Shown here piece after piece: positions 38,429 through 51,300 of a DNA stretch of 64,000 nt; the first letter of the stretch is position 1; each line of letters opens with the position of its first letter. Source of the stretch: Pelodera strongyloides. Its lineage: Eukaryota > Nematoda > Chromadorea > Rhabditida > Rhabditidae. The position numbers were made by a program, and so were the translations under genes. A model generated the notes under the pieces. It did not search any database. It was not told where the DNA came from and saw only the letters and a list, made by a program, of their open reading frames with translations. The stretch spans positions 186,001 through 250,000 of the forward strand of contig JAANDG010000083.1 in assembly GCA_036852015.1 (NCBI GenBank), read 5' to 3'.

Positions 38429-39519
38429 ACAAGAAATAAGGACATGTTCCACCAGATCGAACAACCAATAATAGACTTTATAGAAGCCGTTTAGGATCAA
38501 AACTCCCACCACACATAACATTATGAGAATACTGTAGGAATATATGTAAATTGCTTCTTACAATTAGATTACTGTAGAGAGATATTATTACTGATTATTT
38601 GAATATGTAAATTTATCACACTGGAAAGAACTCAAGGGCTCTCACAATAAGCCTTGTAGATAGCGTACAGGAATGACCGCTGCCCCTAGTGGAATTCAGT
38701 AGATACAGTATATTCACAGCCTGCCCAATCACTGTATTACAGTAATAGAATGTCGATTACGGTATTTCGCTGGAAGAACTTGAATTGTACGAGTCAGCCG
38801 TTCTCTGATTTCGAGCCGAGTTAGGAGTGAATAAAAGTTTGGTAATATTTAAATTTCCCAAAAGAAAAAAAGATTTCTTCTGTTGACGTCCAATCAGCGT
38901 CAGGGCTTAAAAGAAAAAGGACCGGAAGAATATCTATATATTTAGTGAGACAGGAAAAATATCATTATTGCATAGCGTTGTCTTTGTCTTTGTCAAAACC
39001 AAAGTAAAGTAACCCCACGCACAGATTATATAACAAATCTGGTTACCTTCATTAGGGCATGCACCAAGGAACATACATAGAAACATGCTAATAAAACAAA
39101 AAGGGGAAAATGTTTCTACGAAGCAAAGAGAAATGAGTTATAAGTGAACTAACAAAGTGAGTATTGGGGAATATACTTTTTTATGAAACTCGGTTGCGCG
39201 GCGAAAATCTGGCTCTAAAGAACCGCGAGGTGAGAGCCAAACGAGGATTAAGGGCACTTCGCCCTACGCCAGGTTCTCGCCAAGAACTTGGCGAAAGGCT
39301 CTGGCGGACGTTGGGCCAAATGTGCGACGAGGTGTCGGCGATCGGGGATTCTCATAGTATATCAATATTTGTAAATTAACTCACCCACACTTCGGATGCG
39401 CCATTCATCCGGATTTGATTGAGAAAATGTGCGATCCAAATGGTCTAAATACATTTACAAATTTTCCTCACAAAAAGTAAATAAGCATCACAAACAATTA
39501 TCAATGGATTGTGATTCTT

Positions 39520-39624
39520 TGAAAAAAGCTACGACACGTGTTTGCAAATTTACGTGCACTTTTGCATACTTTCAACACATAACGGAACAATATTTATCAA
39601 AAACGACGTGTCATACCTCTTTAA
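39520..39624. repeat. Family C element, short or degraded
   Basis: It ends GACGTGTCATACCTCTTTAA and has GACACGTGTTTGCAAATTT near the other end. Overlapping ORFs are by-products. Confidence 0.5.
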
Positions 39625-40654
39625 AAGAAGGCAGTCACTTCAAATTCAACTTTTTTTATTCGATTTTTATTAGATGCAAGAAGATTTATAAACAATATGC
39701 AGCCAGAAAAAGCCACATAAAAGCGACCTCAGGGAGAGAAATCAATGAAAATGGGTTTTGGTAAATGACCGTCGCCGGTGCATATATGCAATTGCCAAGG
39801 GGTACTTGGAGAGTAGCCTGCAGTGTTACACCTGGCGCTTGGTTTATCTCTGCAGGGTATTTATTATGAAACTCTATACGGGCAATTATAAACTGCGGTA
39901 TACTAGTAAAACTCATACACATGGATTTCTCTCCCTGAGTTTGTTTTGCTGTACTTTGGTGCTTGAATCGTAGTTTTCTTCACGTATTTGGATATTTAAC
40001 GAAAAGCGAATAAAAAATACGCATTTGTAGTGACTGCGATCCTTTAATTTGCTAGTAAGTACGAAATTTATAGAGCAACTATAAGCCGGACATAGGACTG
40101 TACCACGAGTCAGGATAAATGACCATAATGCACAACCTGCAGGTATTCTAACTAGAAAACTAATTCCGTACTCTTTCCTCCCTAGCCTTTCCTTTCCCTT
40201 ATACTCTCCCATTTTACTTTCTCTAGTCTTCTCTCATTGTCTAGCGTCCTTGCACTCTCTCACTTCCACATTTAACATGACCCTGGCTTCAAGTAACAAT
40301 TGGCGAAAATACTTTATACTCTAATTACAAATCACCCATTCGGGCTAATTATCGAAGGATCGCTTATTTAAAGTAATTATCTTTAAAATCTCTAATTGGC
40401 GCGCTCAAAAGTCTTTATTCCGATGTCAAAAAGGTGGTCATCTCAGTACAATTAAGCACTCGCTCTCTCCAAATTTTCATCCTCTTCCTTAATTAACTTG
40501 AACGAGAGACGGCGGCAAAAATTACACGCAAAGCCCGTTTTCGTTTTCATTACCGCGAGGGCAGACCTAGGTCCTAGGCATTATGCCCCTAACAAAGGGA
40601 AAATAAGAACTCAACAATAAGTACACTAAGAGGAAAGTGGAATAACTGCCGAGA

Positions 40655-40780
40655 CCATCAAAAAACCATTTTATGACTGGCTACTGACCATTTGGCGACT
40701 GCTTGATGACCGGTTGCCGTCACCACGAGGTCGCCAAGTGGTCACCAAATGGTTTGGACCGCGGAAAACACGAGAACCAT
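40655..40780. repeat. Family F repeat (GACCATTTGGCGAC)
   Basis: AAAACCATTTTATGACTGGC at the left and GTCACCAAATGGTTTGGACC at the right form an imperfect inverted pair; an 11-base C run follows at 40789-40799. Confidence 0.5.
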
Positions 40781-41581
40781 CGCCAAGTCCCCCCCCCCCG
40801 TTTCCTATGAATGTTCTCTAATGTTCAACGCTCTGTGAAATAACAGTGAACACCAACCGAGTCATAAGCAATATCATTGCATGTAGTTTTAAACAAGGAA
40901 CATCAGTAACGACAAAAAGGAACCCTACGACACATCGCTTCATACTTTTTTCGGTCAAGTGCGCAGATTGGAATCTAGTACCTCGCGCACAAATTGCGCA
41001 CCTATATCACATCCCACGGACCCGATGTTGGAAACCATAATTTTCCGCGCGCCGATATTCCGCGATGTCTCAGCTTATTGCTAATTAGAATAACAGATAC
41101 CAGGATAACAAAAAAATTTGGTAAAGTGCAATTGGCTACCTAGACAGACGATTGTATCATTTAACCGAAATTGAAAAGCAGAATGAGTAATTTCTTCCCA
41201 GACAATGGAGATATTTCAATAGATGGCGATTAAGAATTTATTAGGTCCGACGTGATAGATAGGGAGGGCCATGGCCATGGACCCGGCTCTCTGTCTGTCT
41301 CCATCTCTCTATCTCAATGACAGGTGTCTCACATTAAAAATTACCTAATGTTTAATTCCTAAACATTTTTTGGTGACCAATACTGTGTTCAAATGGAGGT
41401 TCGGTGTTTAATTTAAACCATTATACTATTATACACCTACTTTCCGCTATGACAGAACAAAAAATTAAGGGACCAACATTGTAAAAAAATGATTTATTCT
41501 CACAACTCGAAAATCATATAATCATTCATCTCGCACAGATAAAAACTTGTGTTTATAAACATAGGTTGTACAAAATTGCAA

Positions 41582-41725
41582 TTAAAGCGGTATGTAACGT
41601 GGTTTGTGAGACGCACAAAGAACACTGCATTTCCATATATTATACCAAACTTCTGTGCCCTGGTGGGCACTTCGAGCACGGAATGGAATACAACGTTTCA
41701 CAAACCACGTGTCATACCTCTCTAA
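41582..41725. repeat. TTAA-type inverted-repeat element, family C
   Basis: TTAAAGCGGTATGTAACGTG at the left; CAAACCACGTGTCATACCTC at the right. The outer bases equal those of family B. Confidence 0.78.
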
Positions 41726-42053
41726 ACTTGAAAATAAGTACTCCTCAAATATCAGTCCTTCTCCCAATAATAACAGAGAAAGTTCACTATCACAGACGCA
41801 TTGAAACATTGCCGTGAAAATGCAAATAGTTAAAAGAAGGAGCATAGTAAATATACACAATAAATACATCATCGGTCGTCATCAGCAAAAACAAATAAAT
41901 TAATCGTTTAATTCATTAAGCAATTTACAGGATAAAAGATAAAACCAGTTAAAACTTCACCTCTATTATGCATAAACTAGTTAACTAGTGTCAGCACATT
42001 ACTTATCCTAGTGCACACGTGATAAACCAGCTTGGAAGCTCGAGTTAAATCTA

Positions 42054-42206
42054 ATGGGTTTCAAATTTCCAAGTAGGCGAGAAACCTTGGGTTTTTCTAC
42101 ACTACCGTATTTTGAAGCTAGACGTGAATATTTAATACAAGTTATAAAATATTCTCGTATAGTTCCGAAATACGGTAGATTTTTAAGCATACTTGGAAAA
42201 CCCATA
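42054..42206. repeat. Family E hairpin element
   Basis: ATGGGTTTCAAATTTCCAAG to TACTTGGAAAACCCAT, with inner arms around CTACCGTATTTTGAAGC and CGAAATACGGTAG. It lies just downstream of the EFR3 stop codon. Confidence 0.72.
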
Positions 42207-42340
42207 AAATTCCCAACAACAGTTCGGTTACAGTACTTATTTCTAAAGGTATCACGTCAATACATGCAATCATGCAGGATGACACGCCGTCATGGATGGT
42301 GACGTCATGAGATAACCAAAATGACGTCACGACGTCAACT

Positions 42341-45300
42341 TCAATAGATAAAGCTCGGCATATTGATCTCAAAAATATCCTTCGGCTTCGGCTTCCGACC
42401 CGCGTCCTTCATCTTCACAGTGTCCGTGTTTCTGAAATATATTTATTGTAGAACATTGCGTCTTATGGTACAGTACATTTGGAACATTCATGGGAAACAT
42501 ACATAAACCATCCACACCACATACACATTGCGACAACTCAACTAACGCAAAATGTGTGGAAAAGTAATGTTCTTCAAATTGTCGGTCAATATGAAATAAA
42601 TGCAAAATTGAAAACCCCTGCATACCTGGCAAGAAGTCGCGAGATACAGCGAGAGAGATCGTACTCCTCGTTCTGGCGGCAAATCTGAACAAAAATAGGT
42701 TTAAACGTACAATTGCAAGAATGAGCGAGAAAAGAACGGCACTTATAGCTAATAGCCATATAGAGAGGGAGTACAGCGAAGAGAAGCAACGTATATATCT
42801 AACTAATAACTCGAACTAACTACAGTATCATATTATATCCTACATACTCACCTCGTCAGCGATATCCTCAAAAGGTCGATTCCTCAAGTTCTCGACCACT
42901 TCACGCGTGAATTCCTGCAAACGAAATAGATACTGAGTTATATTAGTAAAGCGGTTTGAAACAGACGTAACATGGAGTTTCCACGTCCAAGTATGGCCGA
43001 TGTTCATCCCAAGTACAGAAAAAACTACCACATTTTGGAACTACACGAGAATATTTACAGGCAATTTTTGAGGCACGTAGCCACGGAACCATTTTTTCAA
43101 GAGTGCCATTCTCGCCTCGTTTTTGCTTACAGCATGGCGCATTCTCTATAATACGGGTAAATTTCAAAGGTGTATTTCAAATCATGGTAGTCTGGCACAC
43201 TATTTTGCGATTGATACTTGGAAGGAAAAAGCGCGGTTTTTGGCATATATGGGAACCCCATGAAAAAATTACTAAGATATAACTTGTAAATCGGAACCAA
43301 AAACAGGGCACAAACCTCGCCGGAAGTCAGGAGGTGAAACCACTATGACATATGGTATCACGTATCACCTCCGAGCACGGCATGATTAAAGGAGGAGGCT
43401 CACGAGAAATAGGCCCTATATTTCTTTCATTTTATCAAAGGACGATGGTTCGAACTTCCATAAAACTCGGATGTGGTTCGGTGGTTAACCACCATTAGAA
43501 CCAATCACTCACCGACTGTCGCTTCTCTTCCTCTGCTGCATCAAGCGGCGAGTTCGCGTATTCACGGAGCGTGTTCACGTTGAGCGGAAGACCCGACGAG
43601 AGTAGATGGGATTCTGAAGCACAGTTCGCATTCACGGGATAAGGCTTACAATTAAGCATAGGCATGGGTATATGCCTAGGCTTAAGATCTTAAAGCAGTC
43701 CTTATGATCACAGTATTTAAGGTTCATGCCTTACGGTTATCGTAAGCACGTTAAGTCTGGTCGGTCGGCAACAAGCTTCATTGGTAAACAAAAATAGCAC
43801 GACAGAATTTGGCAGCGAAAAGTTAGCGCGTTCTGGCGCTACCTAGTCACTGGACTCATGGAAACCCCATTTTTTTCGATATTTTTGAAAAACAAGAATA
43901 TTAAAATAAGAGCTAGGTGAAAACAACTCACTATTCGGTACCGGTGCCACGGAGAATATGGTATTCCTTCGGCTCATCAGCACACTTTCTGGAGGACTCC
44001 AGTCGAAGGACAAGTCGATCGAAGTCTAAATACAGAGCTTAGGCTTAGGCTTAGGATGGGGAAAATAGATTCTCCACTTATTTACAGGCTTCAGCCACTT
44101 TCAAACCAATTCAGGGTTTCTGAACTCCTGAGAATTCACCAACACCAGCAGGGTGCCCTCCCTGGCCTCCCCAGGGAGCTAAAGAGTGTGTAGAGTGTAG
44201 AGAGTGCGAAAGCAGAAGAGATTCAGAGCTCTCGTGAGCATAGCGAGGGCTCCCTGTGTGTTGGTGAATACGTCCTGAAGACGACGCGAAATTTGCCATC
44301 GGGAATTCTTCGTCCACTTTTCTCATCACTTTTGCGTTACTTGCTATAAGGTTTGAACACTGTGGTAAACCACGCTTGCAGCGTAAAAACAGAGTCTACG
44401 GTTTAAACTTAGACCTAGGTTTAAGCTTGACCACTACCTCATCCACGGCCATCTCTCCTCCATCCACGACAGTCAGTCCATCGTCGTCCGAATCATTATT
44501 CTCCTTTCCGATCACAAATGGAATGTTCAGACGGGACACGTCCTTTCCAGAGGCCTGCAATTATATAAACATAATAATAATAATAATAATTTATTATTTA
44601 TTATTAAATTATATTAAATTATAAACATAATAATAATTTATTATTATTTATTATTAAATTATATTAAATTATAAACATAATACTTTTTATTTATTTATAA
44701 TAATGACCGGAAGAGCCTCCCGTCTGTATACATCCATTATTCAGTTAGCTTGTTTAGGCTCAGGCTTACATAAAACATAGGTTAGTCTAGGTTGAACATG
44801 GTAGCCAAGGCTCATAACTCAGGCCGTTCAAACAGTGAAGCCTAAGTCAGGGCACAGTCTATAGGCTTCTGGGATGTATTATCACATGAACCCATAACAA
44901 TACAAAAAATGTAACCCCCCACCTTCAAGCACTCGGCAATCGCATTCCTATCAAAGAGGAGCGCGTCCTCATCGTCCAGGTTCTCCATCTCAACCCGGCC
45001 TTCGGAATCCGCATTACCTCCGGTCGACAGAAGATCCAATGAGATCGGACCACGACCGGCTCGAGTCGAAACAACCTTCAAATGAAAGGTGTACCCTTTG
45101 CCAATGACTGATCAGTTCTCTTCTCGGGAAACTTCTTTAAAGCGAAATACCGGCCGGTTTTTGAAACGCATCGTGGATAGCTGAAACGCATCGTGGATAG
45201 CTAATTTGCTCGAATTTAGCTCGATTTTTTTTTATTATAAATTATGTTCATTTGCATATGCTAGATAAGAAAGCTGGTGAACTCGATGCGTTTCAAAAAC

Positions 45301-48300
45301 CGGCCGGGACTTCGCTTGTTCTTCTCGTTTTGCAGATAGATTGTCGAAGAATGGTAATCAAAAGTCAACCTGTTGCACGTGTTGCTGAAGGGATGGAATG
45401 GCCAGCAGCTGACTGCTCAGGTTCAGATACTTGGCGACAGCGTTGTGGATCGCCGATCTCTTTCGGTCGGAGAACGGTTGCGCCGGGTCGACGGCAAGCG
45501 CCTGCATCGCCAGAGACACGCGGAAGAGTTCGAGCACACTCTGGAGTGGAGATGGGTGATTAGTATACTAACATACAGTAGTCTAGTCTCACAGTACAGA
45601 AATAGTCGATTACAGTAGTCTTAAAGTACAGTAACCCTGGTCGATGTGATTTCTATAGTATGCTGCCCGTTCAAAACCAAGCCAGGGCATAGTTACCGCC
45701 AGATATATTAACAATGTTATTAAACTGATCATGAGGTGCAATGTTATGGAAACTCATCCATTACCCGGTATTCCTTAGTGCGGTCAACTGAAAGCAAAAA
45801 TCCAAGCCTTCTAATTTTCAGCCCATTAGAGCCATATGACATAATGGTTGGAAGGTAAATGCGGAAATTTTCATCACATTCTTCACAAACCACGTATCAT
45901 ACAGCTTTAAAGTAAGGCCACCAGGGCCAGGCACTCACCTCATCATATCCCACCTCCACACAGAGTATCGACATCGTGCATTGGACTGCGTCCGCGTGCT
46001 CCAAAAGACTGTCATCATCGGGCAGCAGGGCCATAGCTCTAAATAGGAAACAATAACTGAGGTAATGGAAACCTCCTGTCCCATCTACATCTATTCTAGA
46101 TACGTCATATTGAATTAAAATCCTAGGCGAACAACGCAATCTAAGGTTTCCGATTCTCATCTCAGCGCGGTCTGGAACCTAACGGACCGACCCAATGGAC
46201 AACATGGAAGATTATCTCCAAACACTCTTCTCGCTGCAAATTCTTACAACTACAATAACTGGTGCTGGTGCGGAGAAAGGACTTGCTCACACAATCATCA
46301 CCTAATTTACACACTGGGTGAAACATATCGATAATACCTCCGTAGAACTATAACTCCCTACATAACTTTCCGGTCACTAACCACAAGCCAATTAAGCCGC
46401 CACCATTTATTCGCGCACCGGAACTTATACTCTTATACTCATACATGTTGTGACACTAGTTGTTCTGACGCCATCACGTTCCTCCCGAAGTTATCCCGAA
46501 GTGTTTTAGGTTTTAGCACGGTGTTTACACCTTGCCATACAATAACAACCACCACATACCTGTACAACATATGCGTGATCTCATTCACGTGCTTCCGCAT
46601 AAACATCTGATCTGCACGTGAGCACTTCTCCACCGTCAACTGCAATTCGGACACGTCGAGCACGTAGTCGAGATGGTAGAGCGCGTCACAGTTGTGGTGT
46701 CTGAATGATAATGATAAGCGAGAAAGCTATGTCCCAATGACGTCTAAGGTAAGGTCGTTAGGTACGTGGACCGCGACGTCGAAACGTCGTCCGTAGCATA
46801 ACGACTTTTGTTGTCTTCATTATCCAGTAGCGACAAACAAGGCAACGTTTGCGTAATATACTAACCGTATCCTGTCATTCAGCTTGTTTTCCCGATAAAA
46901 ACTTTTCCAACAATAACAGTGGAGAATTTTGCAATGAATTCGAACGAACACATGGTGGGTAGCACACAAACAACCGATACGTAAGAAAATAAGCACGGTG
47001 AAACATTGACCTTTTTATATTTAGCTCTCCCCCTCTCAAGCTCTAATCATCGTCTCCTATATCAAATCTCGCACATAGTACTACGTAATTCGGCCTGAAT
47101 ACAGGTATTGTTCACCACTCAAGTCCCCATGGGGAATTCCCCGTCTTTTTCTCTGCGTGTCGCACATTAGGATGCAATTTTCTGTCTATTTCCCCCAGGG
47201 AATCGGAGTGGTGAATATGGCCTCTGAACACTCTCCATATCCACGTCCCAAGAATGTCTAATGGAGTGTCTCACCTATCCAATAGCGTGTGGAATATCTG
47301 TTGTGTGATCAGTCTGACTTGTGGATCGGCTACAAGTGCCAGCTGCACAAGGGTGTGCAGGAACGAGTCGCTGAATACGGTGGCCAGGTAAGCGGTACGG
47401 TACTTGGTGGCCACCTGTAAAGTTAAAGATTAGAAAATAACTACCCCTACATTCAGCAGAAGGGTAAACTCTACGTTGATAACTACGCACATGAACTACT
47501 CGGTGCGGCCGCATTGTTAACGGTTACTCTCTCCAAAGATAAAATATTTATTGGTGATACTGTCAATGTGCAACTGGACTACTACTAATAGAAGAAAAAT
47601 GTACACGATAAAAAAAGTCAAGAGTATGGGACCCCGTTTCCAGTCGCATACAAGGAATTTTACTATGGTGGGGTCTCATTTGAAAAACATTTCAGAATCC
47701 AGCATAACAACAGACGATATAATCCTATAAGCACCTAAAAATTGGAGCAACAACAACGCTTACCTTGAGCAAGGTCTTCACGAGCACATGTTGCAGGAAA
47801 GCGTCACCCTCGCGCGCTCTTATCTCTTCCGATAGCGAGGGAATGTTCCCCACGGTGAACATCATCATCTCCACCTGAACACATATGCAAATATGATAGA
47901 TATTTAGACGCTCGCTTATATCATTCAAAGCAGTATAGTACGGCACGGCCTTGAAACGTATTCTGAAGAAGCTGCATCCCTATGTATCAACAAATTGTGT
48001 GCGCCACTTTGAACCGGAAATGCACCACAATGTGCATGTGATACATTGTCCAGCAAGAACTTCACAATCCACGTGTCGAACCGCTTTAAACACGGCGCAA
48101 GTACAGATAAAGTGCAGTAAATGTCATGACATACCTTCTGGTAATCGGGAAGCGTGTTGGCAAAGTCGCCCATTGCGTTGATCAGAGTTTCTTGATAAGT
48201 CTTCTCGTGCTCGGCAGACGGGCAACTAAATACAAATATGAGCTTTGTTGAAGGGTAGTACATTCCCGATTTGGGTAGTTATACTAACTACACTGGGTAC

Positions 48301-51300
48301 TGGGTAGTATTCTACAATTTTACCCTAAATGCCTCCACTCAATGTCTGGATCAAATAAAGTAGATCCAAGAAGATTAAACAACAAGCAAGTAATGATGCA
48401 TCGTTTGCCATAATGGACACAATCATTCAGCACTTGTTTTTCACCGTAGTCTATGTCACCCATACGATCGCCTAATTCCTTATATCTGCGGTGCATCAAA
48501 GCTGCCGTACATATGCGTAAACATAGTAGCGGACGTAGCGGTAATACAATCGCCTACCGTTTAGACTGTTGAAATTCTACGGACGCGCGTAGATGTTTCA
48601 ATAAAGAGTTGAAAATCGACAAGAGAAGCGGACCTGCAATATACATACAGATCAGTCAATCTGATGCTAGAATTGCACACAATGGGGTTTGCAAGTACAC
48701 TGAAAATTTACCGTATCTTGGAACTACACGATAATATTTTTTCAGGTTTCGTGCAGAAATACGGTACTGACAGAATCACACCGAATTTTTGGGATACTTG
48801 CAAACCCCATAACGTAGTTGTAAGAGGTAAGTATCTCTTAATAAAATCTTACCAATACTCGTTCCAGCAATAGATACAATACTGCTCAACACGGTCGCAA
48901 TTCCTATCCTAACAGAAGCATCGGATGAGGACATCGTGTCCAGATGGTTGATCAATTCCTGATAGAAAACGACAAATTACACACCCAAGGTCCCTTGTTA
49001 GTATGTTGGTGTTCTTACTGTATTGACAACTTAGGGTTCCTTTTGGTCATTTACAAAATTCACGTTTTGCCTAATCTTCGACCAATAAAGAATTATTATT
49101 ATTAAACAATGCTAACTATTGATTGATAATGAAATATTACCATGATGAAACCCAGCATATGAATAATGACAACAATAATCCGTACCTGTATCACAAAATA
49201 GCTGTTCTGGGTCTGGATCGAGTAAAGGATTGCGCGAAAAACCTGAAAACACATATTGACAGCAGACCGTATCTACTTCCAGAAAGAAGCGGCGAACAAA
49301 AATAATATACACTTCTTATTAACTTACACTTTCACAGCGTACTCCTTACTCACCGGTGGTTCACTACAGTTCTACGCAACCCGAATCTACAGTAATATGT
49401 CAGGAAACCCTAACAAACACGCAACACGAATCTACAGTAATATGTCAGGAAATCCCTACATCACCCTAATTACAATTACCCGACATCGGTAATTATCTAA
49501 TACCAATTGTCAAAACCCACTTGAATAGCAAAAGTCGGTGGTGGTTGCCACTTCTTATGCAAATCCAAGTGCTTCAATACTGGCTCAAGCACAGCCCTCA
49601 GACTCCCGAATGTGGCCTAAACGATGTTATAATGGTAAAGAAATTGCAGGGGATGTACGATAAAAGTTTCTAAACATAAACTAGCCTATAGCTTACTTTA
49701 CAAGAACTTCGACATAAGTCTACGATCAGAAAGAAAAGATCAGAGAGAGTTCGGGCTGCTCAGCGATGGTTAGTGACGATCTTACGCATCATTAGCACGC
49801 TCCTTTATTGATTAAGTGACTGAATCACGTACAGGTACTCCATGTGACAACATAAATAATTACATAAACATATAAATAAAAAATCCATATTACCTAATAA
49901 TTTTCTAGTTTCACGTTACTTCCGCTACTATCGCATGAACAACACCACACATACAATGATACATCCGCTGATTCATCCTATGCTTCACTGATTTCATTTT
50001 CTCGTACTATACGTCGTATGTGGTACTTAGGGATACGTTTGGTCAGAAGCTATCAGACACAACATAAATCCTTACTTTTCCCATCAATTCCCTCAAACAC
50101 TGATCTGACAATGTTTTCGGTGTCTCCTCCTTCACCGTTTCGTCGCCAAAAGTCACGTCGAATACAGATGCCTTATTTGGTTTCTCATTCTCTGCGTCAA
50201 GTTCGGAATCGTCTAAAATATTCTTTTTCAAGACACGCCATTATTTAACCATTTACTTCAGGGCATGGACATAAACACAAAACATACTGTCGCCGCCCCA
50301 TAGCTAAGCAAACGCGTTACGTCTGATTAGCCGACAGTCTTACACAACAAAACGTGTCATACACGAAATCCATACGTTACACACCTTCTCCTTGCAGATT
50401 ATACAGTATACTCGGCACAATCTTGTCCATATGCTGTCGTTCCCATATGTTCGGATGGAGATCATCGGTCACCGACTTCCAAACAACACCTAGAATTACG
50501 CAAATTTCAAATTTCGAAGCAAAAGTACCGCAGTCCAACTACCGTACTTTAAATACCGTCAGTAAACTACCGAGTAAATAGTGTAACCCAAAAGTACCAA
50601 TACAATTATCCCTTTTCGTTTTCGAACAAACATCAAGTTGCGGAAATTTATAATCGTTACAGTAGACACAAAACGAGAACAGATAACGACATGTCATTCC
50701 TCGAATATTTTGTTTCGTTTCAAGTACTTGCAATACTACGAAATGTGCCTCGGATAAACAGGTGTGAACATGGATTGTCATCATGGATTGCCCAATGTAC
50801 GAAAGAATCAAAGTTCACAACATGCTCCCCATCTAAACGTCCCTCTTGTCAATGAAAACCTCCCAACTTACCTCTGAGTCCCTTTAATCCAGCCACTCTA
50901 ACTCTATTCGAGTCGGCACCATTCGCATGACACATTTGCGAGAACTTGGAAATGAAGAAGTCATACTGTCTCTGATACGAGGGCATGCTCTCCTCGATAT
51001 TGCAGAACTTCACAAACGAGTCGGTGGCCAATTGCTAAAAAAGTCAATGACACTCATTTGCGTCGTGAAACAACTGCTAAGCGGTACGGCTGTACGGCAC
51101 CCGGTTTTGAGTGAGCTATTAGTGGACAATTCCATTCCCATGTATTATATACAAATCACAATAGTTGGGAATGAAGACAAACGAGTCCGAGGCGACCGTG
51201 GCCAATTGCTAAAACGTCAAGGAGACGTGTTTGAGCGAAACAACTGCTAAGCGGTACGACACCCGGTTTTTTGTGAGACAATTCCATTTCCATGTACGTT

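Noticed and set aside
39164..39379. 71-residue plus-strand ORF rich in Arg/Glu
   Set aside because: The segment contains inverted GGCGAAAnnCT/AGGTTCTCGCC-type motifs and looks like a repeat; no homologue is recognised.
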